From Paragonimus westermani (taxonomy: Eukaryota > Platyhelminthes > Trematoda > Plagiorchiida > Troglotrematidae): a stretch of 64,000 bases of DNA. The notes under the pieces were generated by a model. The model saw nothing but the letters and a program-made list of their open reading frames with translations. It did not search any database and had not been told where the DNA came from. Of this stretch, positions 59,901-64,000 are shown in pieces. Position numbers and translations under genes: made by a program. Position 1 is the stretch's first letter, and every line of letters starts with the position of its first letter. Where the stretch lies: NCBI GenBank assembly GCA_008508345.1, contig QNGE01000880.1, positions 149,599 through 213,598 of the forward strand, read 5' to 3'.

Positions 59901-60559
59901 AATCTGCAGATATGTATATATATATATACAAATATATATATATTTATGACAGTAATGTCTTAGACAAGACTACTGACATACCAGTTCAACGTGTGACACC
60001 ACTGCCTACGCATAGTCCCAAAAAACACCTTTGAAGTAAATGTTCCCAGTGAGGTGAACAAATATGATGTTATCCTAACTTACTCACATGAATAGATTAC
60101 ACTTTCAATTTTCTTTTCTTAGCGTTTTTCAAAATTTAAGTAAAGCACGTGGCTTCTGTTGCAGCGTGTCTTGACCTTGAGCCACAGGATTGCCTGGGTC
60201 TAGTGGCCGAAGGCTACTGCTATTTTGACGGCTGGACCAAATTGAATTGCCAACGGTCTTGTGGTTTGTGTCCACCAGTATCAGTTGCCAAACGACAAAC
60301 ATACACAATTAACGCCAGAGCATACTTAGCCGCTTATCAGGAAGGAAAGTGTTTCAACAGATACGATGATTTGAAATGTGTGGTGTTTGCTGAACGCGGA
60401 GATTGCCAAAACAATCCCAATTTCATGACTAGCTACTGCGCTCTGGCTTGCGGAATTTGCGGGGGTCATAACAATTCCGAACTCTCCTATCTGAAACTCG
60501 ACCCTGGACCATGTCGGAACTACATTGACGACGAGAGGTGTGATGCACTTGCCAATGAG
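2774..60559 (+). CDS. Secreted astacin metalloprotease with ShK domains (whole gene, 9 exons, 3' end outside window)
   Basis: Exons at 2774-2966, 11463-11595, 12526-12598, 19480-19683, 31490-31622, 32157-32267, 44263-44340, 58745-58918 and 60165-60559 join in frame to 498 residues, all with AG acceptors and GT donors. Seen: signal peptide (about 1-22), basic site RQRR (27-30), mature N-terminus with PWPNGVVPYRI (39-49), zinc motif HELAHALGLMHE (139-150), four astacin cysteines (C83, C111, C131, C244), a Cys-rich linker (246-309), three full six-Cys ShK domains (315-352, 368-402, 429-465) and the start of a fourth (from 483). Family knowledge: astacins are secreted zinc endopeptidases acting on matrix, cuticle or pro-proteins, and ShK (SXC) tails are common in invertebrate members. 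The combination resembles nematode NAS-type enzymes, but no orthologue can be named. The protease assignment is very secure; exons 6-7 are less certain. No terminal exon or poly(A) site is visible. Confidence 0.92.
2967..11462 (+). other. Intron 1 of the astacin gene
   Basis: 8.5 kb, GT at 2967 and AG at 11461-11462. The only thing recognised is a minus-strand tRNA-like unit near 3.07-3.12 kb. The rest is AT-rich with scattered stops in all frames and no supported exon or RNA gene. Confidence 0.8.
3070..3120 (-). repeat. tRNA-like unit (probable SINE head)
   Basis: On the minus strand, TAGTGGTTAGAACATGG (3098-3114) resembles a tRNA box A. AGTTCTAAAC (within 3074-3086) fits box B (GTTCNANNC), with tRNA-like spacing. 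Acceptor-stem pairing is poor, so this is more likely a SINE remnant than a tRNA gene. Confidence 0.35.
11463..11595 (+). CDS. Astacin gene exon 2: helix A region and first conserved cysteine
   Basis: The acceptor ctccatttag precedes 11463, and two bases complete the codon split by intron 1. The exon encodes residues 65-108, with IDIKLIHKAISTIEKETC followed by VVF. This is the typical astacin helix ending in the cysteine (C83 here) that pairs with the last cysteine of the catalytic domain. The SYIEIV strand follows. The donor is AG|gtttgt at 11595/11596, phase 2, a weak but usable site. The residue pattern matches astacins along the whole exon and the phase matches both neighbours. Confidence 0.9.
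11596..12525 (+). other. Intron 2 of the astacin gene
   Basis: 930 bases, donor gtttgt, acceptor ttttcag. Nothing else recognised inside. Confidence 0.8.
12526..12598 (+). CDS. Astacin gene exon 3: disulfide loop before the active site
   Basis: The acceptor is attttcag. One base completes a serine codon split with exon 2, and 24 codons follow (residues 109-133), ending in phase 0 at a strong donor (gtaagt). It holds DCYSQLGMTGG at its start and LNSLCRT at its end. These supply the two cysteines (C111, C131) of the small astacin loop, equivalent to C64-C84 in crayfish astacin. Spacing and glycine-rich content fit the family. The exon lies only 930 bases after exon 2, one of the shorter introns of the gene. 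Confidence 0.9.
12599..19479 (+). other. Intron 3 of the astacin gene
   Basis: 6.9 kb, donor gtaagt, acceptor atattcag. It contains a head-to-head pair of the snapback repeat at about 17.1-17.3 kb. Otherwise AT-rich and unrecognised. Confidence 0.8.
17095..17290. repeat. Snapback repeat, two inverted copies of a structured element
   Basis: A minus-strand copy (about 17200 down to 17100) and a plus-strand copy (about 17204 to 17280) share about 70 bases in opposite orientation, running from CCACCCGAGGTGGTTGAAAC to AACGTTGTGTTATTCCC. The minus copy carries CTGAGGA upstream of the hairpin; in the plus copy that motif is damaged. Downstream of the plus copy, the 17.3-kb sequence (MLNTTPKLFNFIRTKFG in one frame) matches sequence beside the copies near 47.2 kb, so the repeat unit extends beyond the hairpin. 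Confidence 0.8.
19480..19683 (+). CDS. Astacin gene exon 4: zinc-binding active site
   Basis: The acceptor catattcag precedes GTA GGA CAG; 68 codons, phase 0 at both ends, donor gtaagt. Residues 134-201 include HELAHALGLMHE followed by LMRPDRDEH. This is the diagnostic astacin signature HExxHxxGxxHE with RPDRD. H139, H143 and H149 are the zinc ligands and E140 is the general base. The Phe usual after the Gly is Leu here. The exon ends with SITLYDPF. In the Met-turn position (normally SxMxY) methionine is replaced by threonine (T196), while the switch tyrosine (Y198) is kept. All residues directly needed for zinc binding and catalysis are present. Confidence 0.97.
21066..21165 (+). repeat. Snapback repeat copy with intact hammerhead-like core
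   Basis: CTGAGGA is at 21085-21091. A hairpin follows (GCCACC 21094-21099 with GGTGGT 21103-21108), then GAAA at 21110-21113. ACGT (21113-21116) can pair with ACGT (21139-21142), and AACAC (21078-21082) with GTGTT (21044+100, that is 21144-21148). This gives a three-way junction with CUGANGA and GAAA placed as in hammerhead ribozymes, but two extra bases (TC) separate helix I from the core. The sequence is shared with the 17.1-kb and 47.3-kb copies. Confidence 0.65.
22117..22191 (-). repeat. tRNA-derived SINE-like unit
   Basis: The minus strand shows box A TGGCCTAGCAACTGG (22166-22180) and box B GAGTTCGAGTCCT (22134-22146) at tRNA-like distance. The ends do not form a convincing acceptor stem, which argues for a tRNA-derived SINE head rather than a functional tRNA. 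Confidence 0.55.
24585..25554 (+). repeat. Left arm of 970-bp inverted repeat
   Basis: This arm is the reverse complement of 26893-27862. Paired positions always sum to 52447 from one end to the other, so there is no net length change. All segments I compared (near both ends and in the middle) were identical. Outer limit: TGGACCC at 24585, with flanking bases diverging at once. No protein family is recognised in the arm. Confidence 0.93.
25555..26892. other. Spacer between the arms of the 970-bp inverted repeat
   Basis: 1338 bases of single-copy sequence. It holds a tRNA-like unit at about 25.76-25.83 kb. The longest open frame is an unrecognised 84-codon minus-strand frame at 25885-26139. 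No transposase or reverse-transcriptase motif was found. Confidence 0.7.
25755..25830 (+). repeat. tRNA-like unit in the inverted-repeat spacer
   Basis: TAGCTTAGTTAGTAGA (25761-25776) is a close box A match. GGTTATAACCC (25811-25821) is a degenerate box B. The intervening ttgccatgcgaacacg resembles an anticodon arm. Decayed, so probably a SINE head. Confidence 0.5.
26893..27862 (-). repeat. Right arm of 970-bp inverted repeat
   Basis: Reverse complement of 24585-25554, ending in GGGTCCA at 27862. The left flank (…ctatgaata) and right flank (aatttgtgt…) show no clear target-site duplication. Arms this long and this alike imply either a very recent inverted duplication, a fold-back type transposon, or an assembly effect. 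Confidence 0.93.
31490..31622 (+). CDS. Astacin gene exon 5: C-terminal lobe of the protease domain
   Basis: The acceptor atccctcag precedes a phase-0 start. It encodes 44 codons plus one base (residues 202-245), donor G|gtaaga. It carries PLREKDLSFEDAAAINRLYEC, the standard end of astacin catalytic domains (LSxxDxxxINxLYxC); its last cysteine (C244) pairs with C83. Between the Met-turn and this segment is a Pro-rich stretch (AWEPLNPAGDIPLFP), longer than in many astacins. It sits 11.8 kb downstream of exon 4, so this intron alone is larger than many whole genes. Confidence 0.93.
31623..32156 (+). other. Intron 5 of the astacin gene
   Basis: 534 bases, donor gtaaga, acceptor tttccag. Valid only if exon 6 is real; otherwise it is part of a 12.6-kb intron reaching exon 7. 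Nothing else recognised. Confidence 0.55.
32157..32267 (+). CDS. Astacin gene exon 6 (probable): cysteine-containing linker
   Basis: The acceptor ctctttccag precedes AATGT. A 111-base open exon (37 codons, phase 1 on both sides) encodes residues 246-282, with cysteines at 247, 275 and 281 and a basic, aromatic segment GQKWHRYWRTQIRGR. The donor is G|gttaat, followed in frame at once by a stop, so splicing is needed here. The donor is weak. Phase fits both exon 5 and exon 7, but exon 5 could also splice straight to exon 7. No known domain is recognised. An independent small gene is unlikely because the open frame has no ATG upstream. Confidence 0.58.
39357..39397 (-). ncRNA. Compact hammerhead ribozyme motif in PLE 3' region (minus copy)
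   Basis: Exact inverted copy of the 40225-40265 motif. Core CUGAUGA is at 39391-39385 read on the minus strand, and predicted cleavage lies between 39363 and 39362. It follows the intact minus-strand GIY-YIG frame by about 90 bases. It therefore sits in the 3' untranslated or pseudo-LTR region of that element. Confidence 0.72.
39479..39963 (-). pseudogene. Penelope-like element fragment: GIY-YIG endonuclease end of the ORF
   Basis: On the minus strand an open frame of about 160 codons runs from about 39963 to a stop at 39479. It includes CVYQFVCNCGEKYIGRTGR (the GIY-YIG core, here YQF…YIG), then RMKEHLPKWVQ, and ends with CAFKILLRHSNPRFLRFAEA…ALCIQKQLFVNLTLPW. This is the C-terminal endonuclease domain typical of PLE proteins. 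In PLEs it nicks target DNA for target-primed reverse transcription. The upstream reverse-transcriptase part is absent, cut at the junction with the inverted copy. The remaining frame is intact. Confidence 0.87.
39962..40143 (+). pseudogene. Second Penelope-like fragment, inverted copy of the ORF end
   Basis: The + strand from 39962 repeats the last about 60 codons of the minus-strand PLE frame (RHVLTTDHATDPSCAF to NLTLPWT, stop at 40141-40143). The peptides are identical. It begins abruptly inside the domain, so it is a 5'-truncated copy lying head-to-head with the other. The GIY-YIG motif itself is missing from this copy. Confidence 0.85.
40225..40265 (+). ncRNA. Compact hammerhead ribozyme motif in PLE 3' region (plus copy)
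   Basis: The core CTGATGA is at 40231-40237 and GAAA at 40246-40249. Helix II is minimal: GT (40238-40239) with AC (40244-40245), loop CAGT. Helix III: ATGC (40249-40252) with GCAT (40255-40258), two-base loop. Helix I: TTGGTG (40225-40230) with TACCAG (40260-40265), including two wobble pairs. Predicted cleavage follows C40259 (AUC triplet). The motif lies about 90 bases after the GIY-YIG stop codon. Known: hammerhead motifs, often minimal, occur in PLE terminal repeats. Activity is inferred; such small motifs may need dimers. Confidence 0.72.
44263..44340 (+). CDS. Astacin gene exon 7: cysteine-rich linker
   Basis: The acceptor gttttacag precedes 44263; 78 bases, phase 1 to phase 1, strong donor gtaagt. 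It encodes residues 283-308 with a basic run (SKRRRS) and cysteines at 285, 292, 302 and 304, including a CRC motif. With exon 6 it forms a small cysteine-rich module between protease and ShK tail. Its position is where many astacins have an EGF-like domain, and the C-x-C could be a remnant of one, but spacing does not match a canonical EGF. Both splice sites and the phase are good. Confidence 0.72.
45072..45155 (+). repeat. tRNA-like unit (probable SINE head)
   Basis: A perfect box B (GGTTCGAATCC, 45132-45142) is preceded by a looser box A (TGGCTTTCTGG within 45081-45100). Flanks ggctacc / agccaaagc give only weak end pairing, so a SINE is more likely than a tRNA gene. Confidence 0.45.
47255..47440. 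repeat. Snapback repeat, second inverted pair
   Basis: A minus-strand copy (about 47345 to 47262) and a plus-strand copy (CTGAGGA at about 47363, to about 47430) repeat the 17.1-kb arrangement: two copies head-to-head with a short gap. Differences from the other copies (gaccaccctaggtgagtg for the hairpin) show divergence. The adjacent 47.2-kb segment matches the flank of the 17.3-kb copy. Confidence 0.78.
47830..48475. repeat. GC-rich block with a diverged tandem duplication
   Basis: Markedly GC-richer than its surroundings. Two diverged units start with CCTGCC at 47975 and 48149 (spacing 174). They share CGATGgCTCgTCCGGT-like and CGAGTGTTGGAAT-like segments at matching offsets. Short open frames on both strands (for example 47936-48190 +, 48074-48361 -) look like by-products of GC richness. 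It may be a 5' region of a retroelement; the family is not recognised. Confidence 0.55.
53150..53215 (-). repeat. tRNA-derived SINE-like remnant
   Basis: The minus strand has GGTGGCCTAGTGGATAATG (53192-53210), a good box A, and a decayed box B GTTAGATTGAAAC (53155-53167). It shares the GTGGCCTAG head with the unit near 22.15 kb. Confidence 0.4.
53500..53850. other. GC-richer block with overlapping open frames, unidentified
   Basis: About 350 bases with higher GC and three overlapping + frames of 55-70 codons, plus a minus frame (53462-53650). None has a recognisable motif, start codon or fitting splice sites for the astacin gene. It may be a fragment of a mobile element or of another coding sequence. 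Confidence 0.35.
58745..58918 (+). CDS. Astacin gene exon 8: first ShK domain
   Basis: The acceptor is acccaaaag; 174 bases, phase 1 to phase 1, donor G|gtatgt. Residues 309-366 contain one complete ShK (SXC) domain with six cysteines at 315, 325, 334, 345, 349 and 352. The spacing ends in the characteristic CRKTCGRC. A basic tail (FGKTKPPIK) follows. ShK domains are small disulfide-rich folds named after a sea-anemone peptide. In metalloproteases they are usually thought to serve targeting or substrate contact rather than acting as toxins. Confidence 0.94.
58919..60164 (+). other. Intron 8 of the astacin gene
   Basis: 1246 bases, donor gtatgt, acceptor tgttgcag. It contains a TA-rich microsatellite at about 59911-59946 and nothing else recognised. 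Confidence 0.85.
59911..59946. repeat. TA microsatellite
   Basis: Imperfect run of TA dinucleotides (tatgtatatatatatata, a short break, then atatatatatatt) in intron 8. Confidence 0.85.
60165..60559 (+). CDS. Astacin gene exon 9: ShK domains 2 and 3 and start of ShK 4
   Basis: The acceptor cttctgttgcag precedes 60165, where two bases complete an alanine codon with exon 8. The exon encodes residues 367-498. ShK2 has cysteines at 368, 376, 385, 395, 399 and 402. ShK3 has cysteines at 429, 438, 447, 458, 462 and 465. ShK4 starts with C483 and C492, and the exon stops at LANE with phase-0 donor GAG|gtatgt. The remaining four ShK4 cysteines must come from a later exon. None with a matching frame is visible up to 64000, so the gene continues outside the window. 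The linker between ShK2 and ShK3 (VAKRQTYTINARAY) is unusually long. Confidence 0.96.
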
Positions 60560-63069
60560 GTATGTAATATAATCAAGTGGAAAACTGCCCACTAAATAGT
60601 CCATTTCCTGTAATTAACATCAATTAAATTTTGTCATGGGTTTCATTTTTAAATAAGACCTTCGACTAAATCTGATGAGATGTCCATTTTCAAAATCTAT
60701 GCATAAGCCTGATGGAGCTTCTCCGCACACTTTGCTAAGTTCATAGGTTATCACAGTAGGGGAAACGATATTTACCTACACTTTCCTGTTACTATATTGG
60801 AGACCACATTTAAGCTACTAACTCGTAGTCACATCAACATCGAACACTGAAGCATACTGAAGAAACACCCTGTCAAGTGTGCACGTTTAGGGATCTGTAA
60901 GAATGAATTGGGATGGCGGATATTACATTTGGATTGCAGAATGTTTACACCTCATGTAGTGATAGAATGGAATTTTAAAACTCTCAGTTGGTTCAGCCGC
61001 AATCACAGAGCTGAGCAGCATTCTAATGTGAACAAACATTAATTTTGAAGCAGTTCTGTCTAAGGGGTAATCTACCTATTCCATAATCAAGCTTTGTTGA
61101 ATAACCTGCTATGTGTTTCCGTCTATATGGTGGTAGAAAAGGAACTGTCAGTGGATGGGTTGAGACATGGACTGGTTTGTAACTAAGACTCAAGCCTCCA
61201 CTCAGGTGCCCTCAATACGTGGCCCAATCTAGTTATTTCCACTAGATAAAAGATTTTTATGGCTTCCATAACTTATATTGCCCCGTCCCTGAAGATAGGT
61301 CTGTGTATTCTTCTTTATAGGTGAAGTGATAATTTAACAGAAAGATTTCAGGATGAAGAACTCCAAAATCCTTCTCAAAAATGTTTCTTTTTAACGAGGG
61401 CTGCACAATTTATAACAGGTTCAAAGTGTCTGCCATTAAGATCCCTATTTCCTGTTAACATACTGGTACCTTTGGTTTAAGGTCGCCAAAATAGCAGTCG
61501 ATATAGTTCATGCGGCGAATGTGTGTGACACTGCATTTGCTCACTTTGGTCGGCAAGTTAGTTACCATGGTTGTGGAAGTTTAGATCGCTGTGCGGAAGT
61601 TTCGCATACTTCGGATACCTTAAAATTTGCCAGTTTTATCATCGGCGTGGAGCTGTATGGGGGATTTCGCAATGATATGTAGTTCAGGAACGAAAAGAAC
61701 AAATATCGAGGGGTCTTGAGATGCATCCTAGCAATAAGCCGCTGCTGGCAAGAAACCAGGCTAATAACTGTTTACTCACCTTCACGTTCAGCCTATGCTC
61801 AGTTAGGCCATCTTAAAGCGCTCGCGTAGTGAGGATAGACGATCGCACCATACTACTCACACCACTATTCAGTAGCCGCATGGATCGAAATGATCGCGGG
61901 ATAAATACGGGAGACATATAGGAAGGATCGTTGGAAGGCGGAGTGACATTTAATGGCTGTCGCCACATGACGGATTTGAGACATGGTGTCCATAGCGACT
62001 GGAGCGTCTTCAGAAGAGTGCGGTGTGCAGATGAGTGTTTTTGTTTCTAGTCCCGTTGAGAGGCTTAAGTAGTGTATTGGTTTCTCCAATAAAACAACCT
62101 TTGTGTCATCCGCCTTCTGGATTCACAACACTCGGATTAGGTGCGCATCAAATCCGCAGTTGTGGAGGTTTCACATTTGGTTAGTGTATTCAACCCAGCT
62201 GGGCTTAACGCTGTCCACCTTGAGGAACTGATTAGAATTAATTGGTTTTCACACCCAATTTACAAGCTTGTTCCAGTTTATTCATTCAATTTTATTTTAC
62301 ATAAACAGATTGACTAGTAGTTGATTCCTGGAAGAAGTTGTGCTGTGCAAATAACACACACGATGTATTATACAGTACAATTTGTTTTTGGGTCCCCTTC
62401 ATCGATAGTATCGCATTCTGGGACGACGGTGATGGTTACTTATCATAAAACCGCGAGAAAAGACTCTGCCGCACATTAAAGAGGGGAGAGGAATTCAGTA
62501 TGGCTTCAACATCATTGGCAATTACTCACAAATTTTGCAATTCCATAGACTCTTTGGCTACCCATTTCGAAAAGTAATACGTTCGAGTTTTGCTCTTGTT
62601 GGGGCTCTCCAGTGGAGCATACCCATGTCATGAGCTGGAAGTGAACTTCTGTCAAGCTTTCATACGGTAACCGGTTTGACCACGACATCATCTGTCACTT
62701 GTTAGACGGGATTATACTAACTTACACCAATGCAGAGGCTGTCTTTCTAACTCCAGGTAATGACCCCACGATTAGGATTTTCCTTCCAGATAGAATCACG
62801 GGAGTTACTGAACGTGTTGTGTGGTATGTCAACTATTGTTGAGGAGCTGGGCACTGGTGGCTAATATGATTTGCAGAACAACTTTGATTTCAGCAAACAT
62901 AACTGTTTTCGGTAAGTCCTCATCTTAGGTTGGTATATTTGTATACTAAATCAAGTAGGAGTAAGGGAAATTATCGATCAAAAATAGTGCAAGGGTAAGG
63001 CGATTGTGTGAAACACAAACACGATTTCATTGTGGCTATGCTCACAAGGGAGGCAAGTTTTTGGAAATA
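60560..63069 (+). other. Start of intron 9 of the astacin gene
   Basis: Donor gtatgt at 60560. I searched for a phase-0 exon carrying the four missing ShK4 cysteines and found none before the PLE fragment. A minus-strand open frame at 61865-62089 has no recognised motif and may be repeat-derived. Confidence 0.7.
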
Positions 63070-63073
63070 AGTG

Positions 63074-63640
63074 TTAAATGGGGTGATTTGGGGGAATGAC
63101 GGAATCAAACTGTCGTGTGGGTTGAGTGTGCGCGTTTGGCCGTGGCAATCCGAAGATGTGGACGAACTGCTTTTGAACACACAAATCCGGTTGACTTAAT
63201 CGGGTTACGACCGCCTTAGCTATAGTCAGGATGTGCCACTTGGTCTTTCTTGACGCAGCTGCCGGGGCACGGTGGACGATGCGAAACGCCCAATCCGTTT
63301 CTGTGTGTCGGTCACGGTCAACCAGGTGGGCCAGAATGGATGAGTTAATGTTCTTTGTCATTCCGGAGCGAAGCCAAGCCGAGCAGTGTTCACAAGGTTT
63401 TTCGAATAAACGCTTAGTCGTGTTACCAGTGTACGCTGAACCACAGGAACAATCAAACGAATAGATCACAGTACGATAGCAATTTTAAGTATCTTTCAGA
63501 TTAAGTGGCACCGTCCGTTTTGAGTGGGACGTTACGACGGGACTTGCCACATAGTAGGTACTGCCGGTCGCATCAGTTATTTGGCGCATTATCATCTCGG
63601 CTGTTGCATCCCATTTGAACGGCAAAGTCATGTAGATTTT
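63074..63640 (-). pseudogene. Decayed Penelope-like element, GIY-YIG endonuclease region
   Basis: On the minus strand from about 63640 the frame reads LPFKWDATAEMIMRQI…TYYVASPVV…LNLKDT, then an in-frame TAA at about 63485. It continues VIYSFDCSCGSAYTGNTTKR, an EHC segment, and ends with AKAVVTRLSQPDLCVQKQFV, stop at 63074. This matches the connector plus GIY-YIG domain of PLE proteins and is a different, older lineage from the 39.5-kb copy. The YIG triplet is YTG and a stop interrupts the frame, so it is non-functional. No hammerhead core was found downstream. Confidence 0.78.
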
Positions 63641-64000
63641 TTCTCATTAGCAGTATTTAGTGGTGTTTGCGTTAGTCTTACTTGTGAGGCTATTGGCTAG
63701 AAGGATTGTTACATTAGGCGACCTCACCATCGCTGACGAGCGATTGCGCCTCAGCGCTGACGAAAATTAATTCAGCCTTCCTTATGTCTCGTAAATGGCT
63801 CAATGAACAGTCCGGTTTCCACATGAAAACGTGGGGGCGAGGGTTGTTTGGGTGAACCCCGGCCTTGATAAGTTTATGCACCACTAACGACCTCTAACAA
63901 GTGCAAAACTGCAACAGGTCCACTATTTCTAAAGGGACTTGGCCGATAAGACATTCTGCAAACAAAAACTTTCGGTCGGATACGAGTGTTGTTCAGTTTA
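63641..64000. other. Right edge, probably upstream part of the PLE pseudogene
   Basis: Composition resembles the PLE fragment next to it. The minus strand has broken short frames but no confident reverse-transcriptase motif. Nothing else is recognised. Confidence 0.35.

Overview
The window looks like intron-rich animal DNA. It is AT-rich, has very long spliceosomal introns, and carries decayed Penelope-like retroelements (PLEs) and tRNA-derived SINE-like units. A large-genome parasitic flatworm (trematode-like) fits best, but that is inference from gene architecture and repeats. No marker in the window fixes the species.

One protein-coding gene dominates. Nine exons, all on the + strand, spread over about 58 kb (2774 to 60559) and read in consistent phase. 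They encode a secreted astacin-family (M12A) zinc metalloprotease with C-terminal ShK domains. The order is: signal peptide and very short pro-segment (exon 1), N-terminal half of the catalytic domain (exons 2-3), zinc site (exon 4, HELAHALGLMHE), C-terminal lobe (exon 5), a short cysteine-rich linker of unknown fold (exons 6-7), one ShK domain (exon 8), then two complete ShK domains and the first third of a fourth (exon 9). Exon 9 ends at a phase-0 donor inside the fourth ShK, so the gene runs past the right edge. A TATA box, CCAAT box and initiator-like site lie just upstream of the start codon. Exons 6, 7 and 8 are all phase 1-1, so each can be skipped without a frameshift.

Layout: 1-2240 is a degenerate CTTA-type low-complexity tract split by a GC-richer island (about 490-1250). 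2650-2966 is promoter plus exon 1. The rest is introns of 0.5 to 14 kb with repeats in them. Intron 3 (about 17.1-17.3 kb), intron 4 (about 21.1 kb) and intron 7 (about 47.3-47.4 kb) hold copies of a structured snapback repeat with a hammerhead-like core. Intron 4 also holds a 970-bp inverted repeat (24585-25554 / 26893-27862) whose arms are identical wherever I compared them. Intron 6 has two head-to-head 5'-truncated PLE 3' ends that share a 332-bp inverted repeat, each with a compact hammerhead-ribozyme motif downstream of the GIY-YIG endonuclease stop codon. Intron 7 has a GC-rich tandem duplication (about 47.8-48.5 kb). The right end carries a second, more decayed PLE GIY-YIG fragment on the minus strand (about 63.07-63.64 kb). 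tRNA-like (box A/box B) units occur at about 3.1, 22.15, 25.8, 45.1 and 53.2 kb.

The most noteworthy items are the astacin with a non-canonical Met-turn, the hammerhead motifs in the PLE 3' ends, the hammerhead-like snapback repeat family, and the large near-perfect inverted repeat.
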